From Yanghanlia sp047501535 (GTDB taxonomy: Bacteria; Pseudomonadota; Gammaproteobacteria; Burkholderiales; Burkholderiaceae_B), in contig NZ_JAZDRJ010000001.1 of the NCBI RefSeq assembly GCF_047501535.1, forward strand, positions 186,001 through 250,000: a stretch of DNA of 64,000 nt. Reading direction: 5' to 3'. The notes beneath the pieces were generated by a model. It made no database searches and had not been told where the DNA came from. It worked only from the letters and a program-made list of their open reading frames with translations. Positions 32,909 through 40,517 of the stretch are shown in pieces (position 1 is the first letter of the stretch; each line of letters opens with the position of its first letter). The translations under genes and the position numbers were made by a program.

Positions 32909-32930
32909 AACGCCTGCCGGGCAGGCGTTA
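32908..32930. other. third hairpin/palindrome between mscL and the Nif3 gene
   Basis: TAACGCCTGCC (32908-32918) and GGCAGGCGTTA (32920-32930) are inverted copies around one base. It lies 25 nt beyond the 3' end of the convergent Nif3-like gene and may help end its transcript, although no T-run follows on the minus strand. Confidence 0.45.
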
Positions 32931-32955
32931 TTTCACGTGTTAGTAGCCGGCGCGC

Positions 32956-33729
32956 TCAGACGGGGTTATCCAAGTCCAGAAAGTCCACACGGATGCCGAA
33001 TTGCTTGGCGATCGCTTCACCAAGAGCCTGAATGCCGTAGCGTTCCGTGGCATGGTGGCCCGCTGCAATAAACGCGGTGCTGCTTTCATGCGCCATATGG
33101 AAATTCTGTTCAGAGGCCTCGCCGGTAATGTAGGCGTCGACTCCGCAATCAATGGCGGCCTCCATCATGTTTTGTGCACCGCCGGTGCACCAGGCGACGG
33201 TGCGTATCTGCTTGCCCGGGTCGCCCAAGAGCAGGGGTCGGCGCCCCAGGGTTCGTTCTATGTGTCGGCCCAGCTCTTCCAAAGTACAAGGTTGGCAGCG
33301 GCCGCGCCAGACCAGATCACCCGGGCCGAAATTGACGGGCGTGCCGTCGTCATTCAACTCCGGCTCAAAACCCAGGCGGCGGGCGAGTTGGGCGTTATTC
33401 CCCCACTCCGGATGGGCATCCAGGGGCAGGTGAAAACCAAACACATTCAAGTTGTGTTGCAATGCCGTAGCAATACGCTGACGCTTGGCTCCGCGCAGTA
33501 CGGGGTTTTCGTTTTTCCAGAACCAGCCGTGATGAACCATGATGGCATCGGCGTTCTGTTGCGTCGCAGCATCAAGCAGTGCCTGCGAGGCCGTGACACC
33601 CGTAATAATATGGCGGATAGTATCCTTGCCTTCAACTTGCAACCCGTTGGGGCAGTAATCCTTGAAGCGTTGGGTCTGTAAGGCATCATCAAGCCATTCG
33701 GCAAGCTGCCGCGTGGAAACCTGGTTCAT
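32956..33729 (-). CDS. Nif3-like dinuclear metal center protein (YbgI family)
   Basis: A 257-residue Nif3/YbgI protein. Metal-site motifs are visible: IMVHHGWFW (about 65), FGFHLPLDAHPEWGNN (about 98) and AYITGEASEQNFHMAHE with GHHATERYG near the C-terminus. It begins LAEWLDDALQ with CPNGLQVEG. Members form toroidal hexamers; GTP cyclohydrolase I-like activity was reported for some, but the role is unsettled. It diverges from the DegS-like protease gene with only 20 nt between the start codons. GAGG lies 8 nt before its ATG. Confidence 0.92.
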   Translation of the reverse strand: MNQVSTRQLAEWLDDALQTQRFKDYCPNGLQVEGKDTIRHIITGVTASQALLDAATQQNADAIMVHHGWFWKNENPVLRGAKRQRIATALQHNLNVFGFHLPLDAHPEWGNNAQLARRLGFEPELNDDGTPVNFGPGDLVWRGRCQPCTLEELGRHIERTLGRRPLLLGDPGKQIRTVAWCTGGAQNMMEAAIDCGVDAYITGEASEQNFHMAHESSTAFIAAGHHATERYGIQALGEAIAKQFGIRVDFLDLDNPV

Positions 33730-33737
33730 TATCGAGT

Positions 33738-33746
33738 CCTCAGAGG
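33738..33746. promoter_or_regulatory. self-complementary CCTCAGAGG serving as Shine-Dalgarno on both strands
   Basis: CCTCAGAGG reads as CCTCTGAGG on the other strand, so one 9-bp element gives GAGG to both divergent genes. The distance is 8 nt for the Nif3-like gene and only 3 nt for the protease gene, so it fits the former better. Confidence 0.45.
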
Positions 33747-33749
33747 TCT

Positions 33750-34907
33750 ATGCATCGTTTATGGTTGGTCTTCGCTCAGACTGTTACCGTTTGCCTGGGC
33801 ATTTTATTCATCGTGGCGACTTTGCGGCCCGATTGGCTCAGTAATGAGCCGCGGATGCCTCAGACGGGGGTGGGCGAATCTGCCGGAAGGGTTGTGGCGG
33901 GTGCTGCAGCGGGGGTGTCTTATGCCGATGCCGTTGCTCGTGCGGCGCCGGCCGTTGTCAATATCTATACGACTAAAGTGGTGGATGTCCCACTTATTCC
34001 CTTACCCGCCGACCCTGAACTGAATCGCCTGTTTCGTGGTTTGCCAGGCTTCACCCAGCGCCGCCAGTCTGGCAGCTTGGGCTCGGGCGTCATTGTGCGC
34101 AGCGATGGCTACGTGCTGACCAATCATCATGTCGTGGAGGCAGCGGATTCGATACGGGTGGCCTTGAGTGACGGCCGCGAGGTTGATGCGCGCTTGGAAG
34201 GAGCCGACCCGGAAACGGATCTCGCTGTTTTGAAAATTGACCTGCCCGGCTTGCAGCCGATTGCTTTTGATCAGGATGAGGCGTTGAGGGTAGGGGATGT
34301 GGTGCTGGCCATTGGAAACCCTTTCGGAGTCGGGCAGACCACCACGCTCGGAATCGTCTCAGCCCTGGGTCGCAACCGGTTGGGCATCAATATTTACGAG
34401 AATTTCATCCAGACTGACGCCGCCATCAACCCCGGCAATTCTGGTGGAGCTTTGGTCGATGCACAAGGGCGGCTGGTGGGCGTGAATACGGCCATCTATT
34501 CCGAAACCGGCGGCTCATTGGGCATTGGCTTCGCCATTCCGGCAAAAACGGCAGAACGCATTCTGGAAGAGATTATCCAGTCAGGCAAGGTTACCCGGGG
34601 CTGGCTCGGTATAGAGCCGCAGGACATCACGCCCGAACTGATGCGGGCGTTTGGTTTGGAACGCCAGGAAGGCGTTATTGTGGCCGCAGTTTTACGTCGT
34701 GGCCCGGCGCACCTGGCGGGTTTACGCGTGGGCGACATCATTCTTGAATTGGAAGGAGCCGTGATCCCGGATTCCGTCGCTTTTCTGAATGCCGTAGCAC
34801 CAATAAAGCCGGGTAATGCCTTGGAGCTGACCGTGCTGAGAGAAGGAAAACGCCACCAAGTGCAGGTTGAAGTAGGGGAGCGGCCCCCGGTGGGGCGGCG
34901 TCGTTGA
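33750..34907 (+). CDS. DegS/HtrA-type trypsin-like serine protease with one PDZ domain
   Basis: A 385-residue S1C protease. One N-terminal helix (VTVCLGILFIVATL) would anchor it in the inner membrane facing the periplasm, as in DegS. The catalytic triad is His in LTNHHVVEA (about 129), Asp in PETDLAVLKID (about 160) and Ser in NPGNSGGAL (about 232). A single PDZ domain follows at about 285-375. DegS cuts the anti-sigma factor RseA in other bacteria. Membrane anchor plus one PDZ favours DegS over DegP/Q. It converges with tatC, 17 nt between stops. Confidence 0.92.
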   Translation: MHRLWLVFAQTVTVCLGILFIVATLRPDWLSNEPRMPQTGVGESAGRVVAGAAAGVSYADAVARAAPAVVNIYTTKVVDVPLIPLPADPELNRLFRGLPGFTQRRQSGSLGSGVIVRSDGYVLTNHHVVEAADSIRVALSDGREVDARLEGADPETDLAVLKIDLPGLQPIAFDQDEALRVGDVVLAIGNPFGVGQTTTLGIVSALGRNRLGINIYENFIQTDAAINPGNSGGALVDAQGRLVGVNTAIYSETGGSLGIGFAIPAKTAERILEEIIQSGKVTRGWLGIEPQDITPELMRAFGLERQEGVIVAAVLRRGPAHLAGLRVGDIILELEGAVIPDSVAFLNAVAPIKPGNALELTVLREGKRHQVQVEVGERPPVGRRR

Positions 34908-34924
34908 GCGCTCGCCCCGCTCAG

Positions 34925-35719
34925 TTATTCTCCACGCACTTCCGGGCTGCGTTCTTCAGAGCCTTCATCGGCAGTCGCCTTCTCTTCCCGTTTCCGAATC
35001 ATTGATGCGGAAAGCAGGATGCCCACTTCGTACAGAAGACACAGAGGCACAGCCAGCATGAACTGGCTGAGGACATCGGGCGGCGTCACAACAGCGGCAA
35101 TAATGAAAGCGCCCACGATCACATAACCGCGAATTTCGCGCAGCTTTTTCACGCTTACCACGCCGGTACTCGCCAACACCACCACGGCTACCGGTACTTC
35201 GAAAGTCACGCCAAAGGCAATGAACATCGTCATAACGAAGTTGACGTAGGCCTCAATATCGGGTGCGGGAGTAATGGATTCGGGTGCGAAGCCTGCTATG
35301 AAGTGGAAGACCGTGCGGAACACCACGAAATAACAAAAGGCCATGCCCGCCATGAACAACAGTGTGCTCGAAGCGATAAGTGGCAGCGCCAGTTTTTTCT
35401 CGTGCACGTAGAGGCCGGGCGCGACAAAAGCCCAGGCCTGGTACAGCACGATGGGCAGTGCGATCAGGAAAGCAGCCAGCAGTGTGACCTTGACGGGCAC
35501 CATGAAAGGCGTAATCACCCCGGTGGCAATCATGCGCGTGCCCTGCGGCAGCGATTCCAGCATGGGCTGAGCCAGCAGGTCGTAGATGGCGGACGGCCCG
35601 GGGTAGATAAACAGCACCACAAAGATGACCAGTACCGCGCTCACCGCCCTGAGCAGACGCGAGCGCAACTCGACCAGGTGCGAAATAAACGTTTCCTGTG
35701 GTGCTTCTTCTTGTGTCAC
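34925..35719 (-). CDS. tatC: Sec-independent protein translocase TatC
   Basis: A 264-residue TatC with six transmembrane helices. It has the signal-recognition region QETFISHLVELRSRLLRAV at the N-terminus and APGLYVHEKKLALP in the first cytoplasmic/periplasmic loop region. It recognises twin-arginine signal peptides together with TatB. It overlaps the end of tatB by 4 nt. The tail (ATADEGSEERSPEVRGE) is longer and more acidic than usual. Last gene of the minus-strand block that starts at mlaF. Confidence 0.97.
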   Translation of the reverse strand: MTQEEAPQETFISHLVELRSRLLRAVSAVLVIFVVLFIYPGPSAIYDLLAQPMLESLPQGTRMIATGVITPFMVPVKVTLLAAFLIALPIVLYQAWAFVAPGLYVHEKKLALPLIASSTLLFMAGMAFCYFVVFRTVFHFIAGFAPESITPAPDIEAYVNFVMTMFIAFGVTFEVPVAVVVLASTGVVSVKKLREIRGYVIVGAFIIAAVVTPPDVLSQFMLAVPLCLLYEVGILLSASMIRKREEKATADEGSEERSPEVRGE

Positions 35720-36198
35720 TTGGGCGTATCCGATTGTTCTGGGGTTGTCGGCTTTGCGTTTGGTTCAACGTCTGCGGTGCCGGCAGCCTGAGGGGGCGGC
35801 TCAGCTAATGGTGCGGGCGCATTGTCGGCGACCGGCTTGACGGGCGCGGGGCTGGAGCCGACATCTTTGCGAGCCTGTTCCACCAGACCTTCCACTGACG
35901 CCGAGGCTTCCTTCAGGCTCTTTTGCGCTTCCTCCAAGGGGTTCTGGATGCTTGCAGTGGTTTCTCGCATGGAGGCCTGCAGAGAGCTGGCCGCGTCATC
36001 CATCTGCTTCTTGAGCTTGTTCATTTCATCCAGATTGATTTCTCGCTGGATGTCGGTTTTCACGTCGGCGACGTAACGCTGCGCGCGCCCGAGCAGATGC
36101 CCCACCGTCCGAGCGACTTTGGGAAGCCGCTCGGGGCCGATGACGATCAGCGCCATGACGCCGATCAGCATGAGTTCGGTGAAACTGACGTCAAACAT
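35716..36198 (-). CDS. tatB: Sec-independent protein translocase TatB
   Basis: A 160-residue TatB. The N-terminal helix MFDVSFTELMLIGVMALIV, hinge GPERLP and amphipathic helix (KVARTVGHLLGRAQRYVADV) are diagnostic. A long coiled-coil-prone, Ala/Pro-rich tail with many charged residues follows. It lies 2 nt after tatA and overlaps tatC by 4 nt. It passes Tat substrates from TatC to TatA. Confidence 0.96.
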   Translation of the reverse strand: MFDVSFTELMLIGVMALIVIGPERLPKVARTVGHLLGRAQRYVADVKTDIQREINLDEMNKLKKQMDDAASSLQASMRETTASIQNPLEEAQKSLKEASASVEGLVEQARKDVGSSPAPVKPVADNAPAPLAEPPPQAAGTADVEPNAKPTTPEQSDTPK

Positions 36199-36200
36199 GG

Positions 36201-36431
36201 TTAAGCGTCAGTTTTTTCTTTAGCTTGCACGTCGATGGTTTCTTCGCTGCTGGTGCGTTGGGTCACGGCTTCGGGCTTCTGATCCTCTTGAGAGGCTTCA
36301 GCCATGCCCTTCTTGAAACCGCGCACGGCTCCGCCCAGGTCTTCGCCAACGTTACGCAGTTTTTTGGTTCCGAAAACCAGTGCAATGATGACCAGGACGA
36401 TCAACCAGTGCCAAATGCTGAATGTGCCCAT
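36201..36431 (-). CDS. tatA: Sec-independent protein translocase TatA
   Basis: A 76-residue TatA. It shows the short hydrophobic helix WHWLIVLVIIALVFG followed by TKKLRNVGEDLGGAVRGFKKG, the typical FG hinge and amphipathic helix, then a charged tail. It oligomerises to form the translocation patch. It starts 11 nt after the HIT gene stop codon on the same strand and leads tatABC. Confidence 0.96.
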   Translation of the reverse strand: MGTFSIWHWLIVLVIIALVFGTKKLRNVGEDLGGAVRGFKKGMAEASQEDQKPEAVTQRTSSEETIDVQAKEKTDA

Positions 36432-36442
36432 ATCGTTCTCCG

Positions 36443-36811
36443 TCAGGCAGCAGGTGCCGCCCGTTTTTGCCAGGGGCGGGGGCCCCCGAGTATATGAAAA
36501 TGCAGGTGATCGACTTCCTGGCCGCCTTCCCGACCCGTATTCGCTACGAGGCGAAACCCGCCATCATGGCCGGGGGTGCAACCGTTTTCAAAAGCCAGTT
36601 TCTGCGCCAATACCACCATTCTACCTAACCAGGGGGCGTCTTCGTCTTTGATGTCCGCCAATGAGCAGACGTGTTTTTTCGGGATAAGCAGTAAATGAAC
36701 GGGCGCCGCTGGATTGATGTCGTGGAAGGCAACGCAATCGTCGTCTTCGTAGACTTTCTTCGCAGGGAGTTCGCCGGAAGCAATCTTGCAAAAAATACAG
36801 TTATCACTCAT
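36443..36811 (-). CDS. HIT-family histidine triad nucleotide-binding protein
   Basis: A 122-residue HIT protein of the HINT branch. It begins MSDNCIFCKIASGELPAK and has the histidine triad HLHFHILGG near the C-terminus, with the Hint-type VYEDDDCVAFHDINPAAPVH upstream. It would hydrolyse adenosine phosphoramidates. I chose ATG 36811; a TTG nine codons earlier overlaps the hisE stop. It lies between hisE and tatA, a standing arrangement in betaproteobacteria. Confidence 0.92.
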   Translation of the reverse strand: MSDNCIFCKIASGELPAKKVYEDDDCVAFHDINPAAPVHLLLIPKKHVCSLADIKDEDAPWLGRMVVLAQKLAFENGCTPGHDGGFRLVANTGREGGQEVDHLHFHILGGPRPWQKRAAPAA

Positions 36812-36834
36812 TTGATACAAAACTAGTTCAGATT

Positions 36835-37176
36835 TCAAGAAGTTGGGCGGCTGGCTTTTTCAGCGAGGCCGGATACGCCTTCGCGCCTTGCCAGTTCGTC
36901 CAGCACCTGCTCAGGCCGGACGCCGTAATAGGCCAGCGCAACCATGCTATGAAACCACAGATCGGCGGTTTCGGAAATGAGGCGCTCACGGTTTGCGTCT
37001 TTGGCTGCCATGACGAGCTCAGTGGCTTCCTCGCCTACCTTCTTTAAAAATGCATCGGGGCCGCGTTGGTACAGCTTGCTGACATAAGAATCTGCCGGCA
37101 CTTCGCCCTCTGCCGAAGGCAGGCGGGTTTCCAGAGTGTCAGCCAGACGGCTCAGTATGGAATCACTTGTGGTCAT
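36835..37176 (-). CDS. hisE: phosphoribosyl-ATP diphosphatase
   Basis: A 113-residue HisE, the second step of histidine synthesis (PR-ATP to PR-AMP plus pyrophosphate). The MazG-type helices carry SYVSKLYQRGPDAFLKKVGEEATELVMAAK with the E-E-x-x-E metal motif, and ETADLWFHSMVAL. It overlaps the hisI stop by 4 nt and is separate from hisI, unlike the HisIE fusion of enterics. Confidence 0.96.
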   Translation of the reverse strand: MTTSDSILSRLADTLETRLPSAEGEVPADSYVSKLYQRGPDAFLKKVGEEATELVMAAKDANRERLISETADLWFHSMVALAYYGVRPEQVLDELARREGVSGLAEKASRPTS

Positions 37177-37574
37177 TTATAGATCTTTGCCGGGTCTTTC
37201 AGGATTGGATCAACCTTAACCCAGTTAGTTTCGCCTTGCGTATCCAGGCGCTGGAAAAAGCAGCTGCGCCGGCCGGTATGGCAAGCGATGCCCCCTTTTT
37301 GCTCAACTTTCAGAAGGATGACATCGGCGTCGCAATCCAGGCGGATTTCTTGCACGTGCTGTTGGTGGCCCGACTCTTCGCCTTTGCGCCACAGGCGCTG
37401 GCGCGATCGAGACCAATACACCGCGTGGCCGGTTCGGACGGTTTCGCTCAGCGCTTCGGCATTCATCCAGGCCACCATCAGAATGGTGCCGTCGCTTGCG
37501 TCTTGCGCAATAGCCGGTATCAGGCCGTTTTCGTCGAAGCTGACCTGGGCCAGCCAGTCGGGCAGTGCGCTCAT
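37173..37574 (-). CDS. hisI: phosphoribosyl-AMP cyclohydrolase
   Basis: A 133-residue HisI, the third step. It has ILMVAWMNAEALSETVRTGHAVYWSRSRQ (in two parts) with WRKGEESGHQQ, and metal-site cysteines in RLDCDADVILLKV and GIACHTGRRSCFF. Overlaps of 4 nt with both hisF and hisE show tight operon coupling. Confidence 0.97.
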   Translation of the reverse strand: MSALPDWLAQVSFDENGLIPAIAQDASDGTILMVAWMNAEALSETVRTGHAVYWSRSRQRLWRKGEESGHQQHVQEIRLDCDADVILLKVEQKGGIACHTGRRSCFFQRLDTQGETNWVKVDPILKDPAKIYK

Positions 37575-38377
37575 GGTGTCAGCCTGACTTTAATGCCTTG
37601 GGACGCCAGAAATTCCTTGGCCTGACGCACAGTGTATTCGCCGTAGTGGAAAATACTGGCGGCCAATACCGCACTGGCGCCGCCGATGGTCACGCCATCG
37701 GCCAGATGCTGCAGATTGCCCACCCCGCCCGAGGCAATGACGGGCACGGGTACGGCATCGGAAACCGCGCGAGTCAGTTCCAGGTCGAACCCGGATTTCG
37801 TGCCGTCGCGGTCCATGCTGGTCAGCAGCAGTTCACCGGCACCATACTCGGCCATTTTGCAGGCCCACTCCACCACGTCCAGGCCGGTGGCACGCTTGCC
37901 GCCGTGGGTGTGTACTTCCCAACGGGGCGGCTCGCCGTCTGCGGATACACGCCTCGCGTCGATGGCGACGACCATGCATTGCGAGCCGTGATGATCGGTA
38001 GCGCGGCGCACCAGATCGGGGTCGTTGACCGCCGCGCTGTTGATGGACACTTTATCGGCGCCTGCATTCAGCAGACGCTGTACGTCGGCCACTTGGCGCA
38101 CGCCGCCGCCTACAGTCAGCGGAATGAAGATCTCGCCGGCCACGGCTTCAATAATGGGCAGAATGAGGTCGCGGTCTTCGCTGGTGGCGGTGATGTCCAG
38201 GAAAGTCAGTTCATCGGCGCCCTGTTCGTTATAACGACGGGCGATTTCAACCGGATCGCCGGCATCGACCAGCTCAACAAAGTTGACACCTTTGACCACG
38301 CGCCCGGCGGTGACGTCCAAGCAAGGAATGATGCGGCAGCACAAGTCGCTGCCCGTGTCGGCGGAAGTAACAGTCAT
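37571..38377 (-). CDS. hisF: imidazole glycerol phosphate synthase, cyclase subunit
   Basis: A 268-residue (beta/alpha)8 barrel. Catalytic Asp residues lie in CRIIPCLDVTAGRVVKG and in MVVAIDARR. Phosphate-binding turns VGGGVR and IASGGVGN are present. With HisH it makes imidazole glycerol phosphate and AICAR. The N-terminus (MTVTSADTGSD) is about ten residues longer than in enterics. It overlaps hisA and hisI by 4 nt each. Confidence 0.97.
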   Translation of the reverse strand: MTVTSADTGSDLCCRIIPCLDVTAGRVVKGVNFVELVDAGDPVEIARRYNEQGADELTFLDITATSEDRDLILPIIEAVAGEIFIPLTVGGGVRQVADVQRLLNAGADKVSINSAAVNDPDLVRRATDHHGSQCMVVAIDARRVSADGEPPRWEVHTHGGKRATGLDVVEWACKMAEYGAGELLLTSMDRDGTKSGFDLELTRAVSDAVPVPVIASGGVGNLQHLADGVTIGGASAVLAASIFHYGEYTVRQAKEFLASQGIKVRLTP

Positions 38378-39117
38378 GATGCGGTCAGTTCATCGGCACG
38401 TTGTTGGGCAGCGGCAAAATCCAAAGTGCCTTCGTAGATGCTGCGCCCCAGAATGGCGCCTTCCACGCCTTCCTGAGCCACCGCGCAAAGCGCTTCGATG
38501 TCACGCATGTCTGTCACGCCGCCGGAAGCGATAACGGGAATGCTGACGCTTTGCGCCAGACGAACGGTGGCCTCGACGTTAACGCCGCTGAGCATGCCAT
38601 CGCGCCCGATATCGGTGTAAATAATGGATTCGACACCGTAGTCTTCGAATTTACGAGCAAGATCCTGAACATCGTGGCGGGTCAGTTTGCTCCAGCCATC
38701 GGTGGCAACTTTGCCGTCGCGGGCGTCCAGGCCCACAATGATGTTGCCAGGGAAGGCACTGCAGGCGTCGCGCAGAAAACCGGGGTTTTTGACGGCGGCT
38801 GTTCCGATGATGACGTAGGAGATCCCATTGTCCAGATAATGCTCGATGGTATCGAGGTCGCGAATACCGCCGCCAATCTGAATGGGAATATCGCCTGCAA
38901 TGGTGTCGACGATAGCCTGGATGGCTGCGGCGTTTTTGGGCTTGCCTGCCACAGCGCCGTTAAGGTCAACCAGATGCAATCTACGGGCGCCCTGGTCCAG
39001 CCATTGCTCGGCCATGATGGCGGGGTTGTCGGAAAAAACGGTGGAGTCGTTCAGGTCGCCCTGGCGCAGGCGCACACAGTGCCCGTCTTGGAGGTCGATG
39101 GCGGGGATCAATAACAT
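38374..39117 (-). CDS. hisA: phosphoribosylformimino-AICAR isomerase
   Basis: A 247-residue barrel enzyme, the fourth step. Catalytic Asp residues lie in LLIPAIDLQDGHCVRLRQG and VGLDARDGKV; phosphate loops are IGGGIRD and IASGGVTD. It overlaps hisF by 4 nt and is separated from hisH by 95 nt. Confidence 0.97.
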   Translation of the reverse strand: MLLIPAIDLQDGHCVRLRQGDLNDSTVFSDNPAIMAEQWLDQGARRLHLVDLNGAVAGKPKNAAAIQAIVDTIAGDIPIQIGGGIRDLDTIEHYLDNGISYVIIGTAAVKNPGFLRDACSAFPGNIIVGLDARDGKVATDGWSKLTRHDVQDLARKFEDYGVESIIYTDIGRDGMLSGVNVEATVRLAQSVSIPVIASGGVTDMRDIEALCAVAQEGVEGAILGRSIYEGTLDFAAAQQRADELTAS

Positions 39118-39165
39118 GATGAATCAGCCGATAAATTGCTTGGAAGTGGAGGGTTTGGATAGGCG

Positions 39166-39182
39166 CCAGCCACATTGGCTGG
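39166..39182. other. hairpin in the hisH-hisA gap
   Basis: CCAGCCA (39166-39172) and TGGCTGG (39176-39182) form a 7-bp stem with a 3-nt loop inside the 95-nt hisH-hisA gap, the longest gap in the hisB-hisE stretch. There is no T-run. It might slow or protect the transcript at this point. Confidence 0.3.
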
Positions 39183-39212
39183 TGTGGCGCGCGTGACGAG
39201 AGTGATACACGT

Positions 39213-39896
39213 TCAAGGTTGCCATTCCATAAAGTTGCGGTAAAGCCTCAGGCCGTAAGCAGCGCTTTTCTCGGGATGGAATTGCACGGCGAAAATATTA
39301 TCTGCTGCGACTGCGCAGGTAAAGCGTTGCCCGTACTGACTAACCCCTACAGTCAGGGTTGGGTCGTCGGGCACTGCGTAGTAGCTGTGAACGAAATAAA
39401 ACGGTGTGTGATCGGGAATGCCTGACCATAATGGGTGCTCGCGCACCTGGTTCACGGTGTTCCAACCCATATGCGGTACTTTCAGCCGCATGGTCGGTGC
39501 TGCGTGATCTTCTTCAGGCGCGCTCTGTCGTGCCACATCTACCGCAGCCGCGTACTGCGGCCCTGAAAAGCGTCGTACCCAGCCAGGGAAGATGTCCAGG
39601 CTGGGTGTGTTGCCTTCTTCGCTGCCCGAAAACAGCATTTGCTCGCCCACGCAGACACCGAGTAGTGGCTTTTCGCGCGCCGCCTGTAGGACGGCGTCGC
39701 GCAGCCCGGAGGCATTGAGCGTGCGCATGCAATCCGGCATGGCGCCCTGGCCGGGAAACACTACACGCGATGCCTGGCGGATTTGCTCAGGCGTATTGCT
39801 GATCCGGATGTCAGAATCGGGCGCGGCTGCGCGCAGGGCGCGAGCCACTGAATGAAAATTGCCCATCCCGTAGTCGACGATGGCGATGGTGTTCAA
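39213..39896 (-). CDS. hisH: imidazole glycerol phosphate synthase, glutaminase subunit
   Basis: A 227-residue class I glutamine amidotransferase. The nucleophile Cys is in KPLLGVCVGEQMLF (about 81) and the His-Glu pair in AVQFHPEKS (about 207). It feeds ammonia to HisF. The spacer between GVCVGEQ and HPEKS is slightly long, with an insertion rich in Ala/Glu (VARQSAPEEDHAAP). It lies 32 nt after hisB. Confidence 0.96.
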   Translation of the reverse strand: MNTIAIVDYGMGNFHSVARALRAAAPDSDIRISNTPEQIRQASRVVFPGQGAMPDCMRTLNASGLRDAVLQAAREKPLLGVCVGEQMLFSGSEEGNTPSLDIFPGWVRRFSGPQYAAAVDVARQSAPEEDHAAPTMRLKVPHMGWNTVNQVREHPLWSGIPDHTPFYFVHSYYAVPDDPTLTVGVSQYGQRFTCAVAADNIFAVQFHPEKSAAYGLRLYRNFMEWQP

Positions 39897-39928
39897 GATG
39901 TTTCCGGCGGCGCGGGTTATTTAAGGAT

Positions 39929-40516
39929 TCAGAGTACGCCCTTGGTCGAAGGAATGACGCCTTCGTTGCGGGGGTCGAGCTCAATAGCCATGCGTAGTGC
40001 GCGGCCAAAGGCTTTGAAAACAGTTTCGCATTGATGGTGAGCGTTTTCGCCCTTCAGGTTATCAATGTGCAGGGTGGCCTGAGCGTGATTGGCAAAGCCC
40101 TGGAAGAACTCGCGCGCCAGATCCACATCGAAGCGGCCGATGTGCGAACGGGTGAAGGGCACATCGTAGAACAGGCCGGGGCGGCCGGAGAAGTCAATCA
40201 CAACCCGGGACAGCGATTCATCAAGCGGCACGTAGGCGTGGCCGTAGCGACGCATGCCAGCTTTGTCGCCCACGGCAGCGGCGAAAGCCTGGCCCAACGT
40301 GATGCCAACGTCTTCCACGGAATGGTGGTCGTCGATGTGAACATCGCCATCGCAATGGATGTCGAGGTCGATCAAGCCGTGGCGGGCGATCTGGTCAAGC
40401 ATGTGGTCGAGGAAAGGCACGCCGGTATTGATGCTCTGGCGGCCGGTGCCGTCGAGGTTGATGGCCGCACGCACGCGGGTTTCCTGGGTGTTACGAGTGA
40501 TATCGGCTGTACGCAT
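39929..40516 (-). CDS. hisB: imidazoleglycerol-phosphate dehydratase
   Basis: A 195-residue monofunctional HisB. Metal-binding motifs DHMLDQIARHG, HIDDHHSVEDVG and FANHAQATLHI ... ENAHHQCE are all present. I chose ATG 40516 (MRTADITRNTQETRV), one nt after the hisD stop; the longer frame reading into hisD has no family similarity. The histidinol-phosphatase domain of enteric HisB is absent, as normal here. hisC, usually between hisD and hisB, is missing. Confidence 0.96.
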   Translation of the reverse strand: MRTADITRNTQETRVRAAINLDGTGRQSINTGVPFLDHMLDQIARHGLIDLDIHCDGDVHIDDHHSVEDVGITLGQAFAAAVGDKAGMRRYGHAYVPLDESLSRVVIDFSGRPGLFYDVPFTRSHIGRFDVDLAREFFQGFANHAQATLHIDNLKGENAHHQCETVFKAFGRALRMAIELDPRNEGVIPSTKGVL

Positions 40517-40517
40517 G

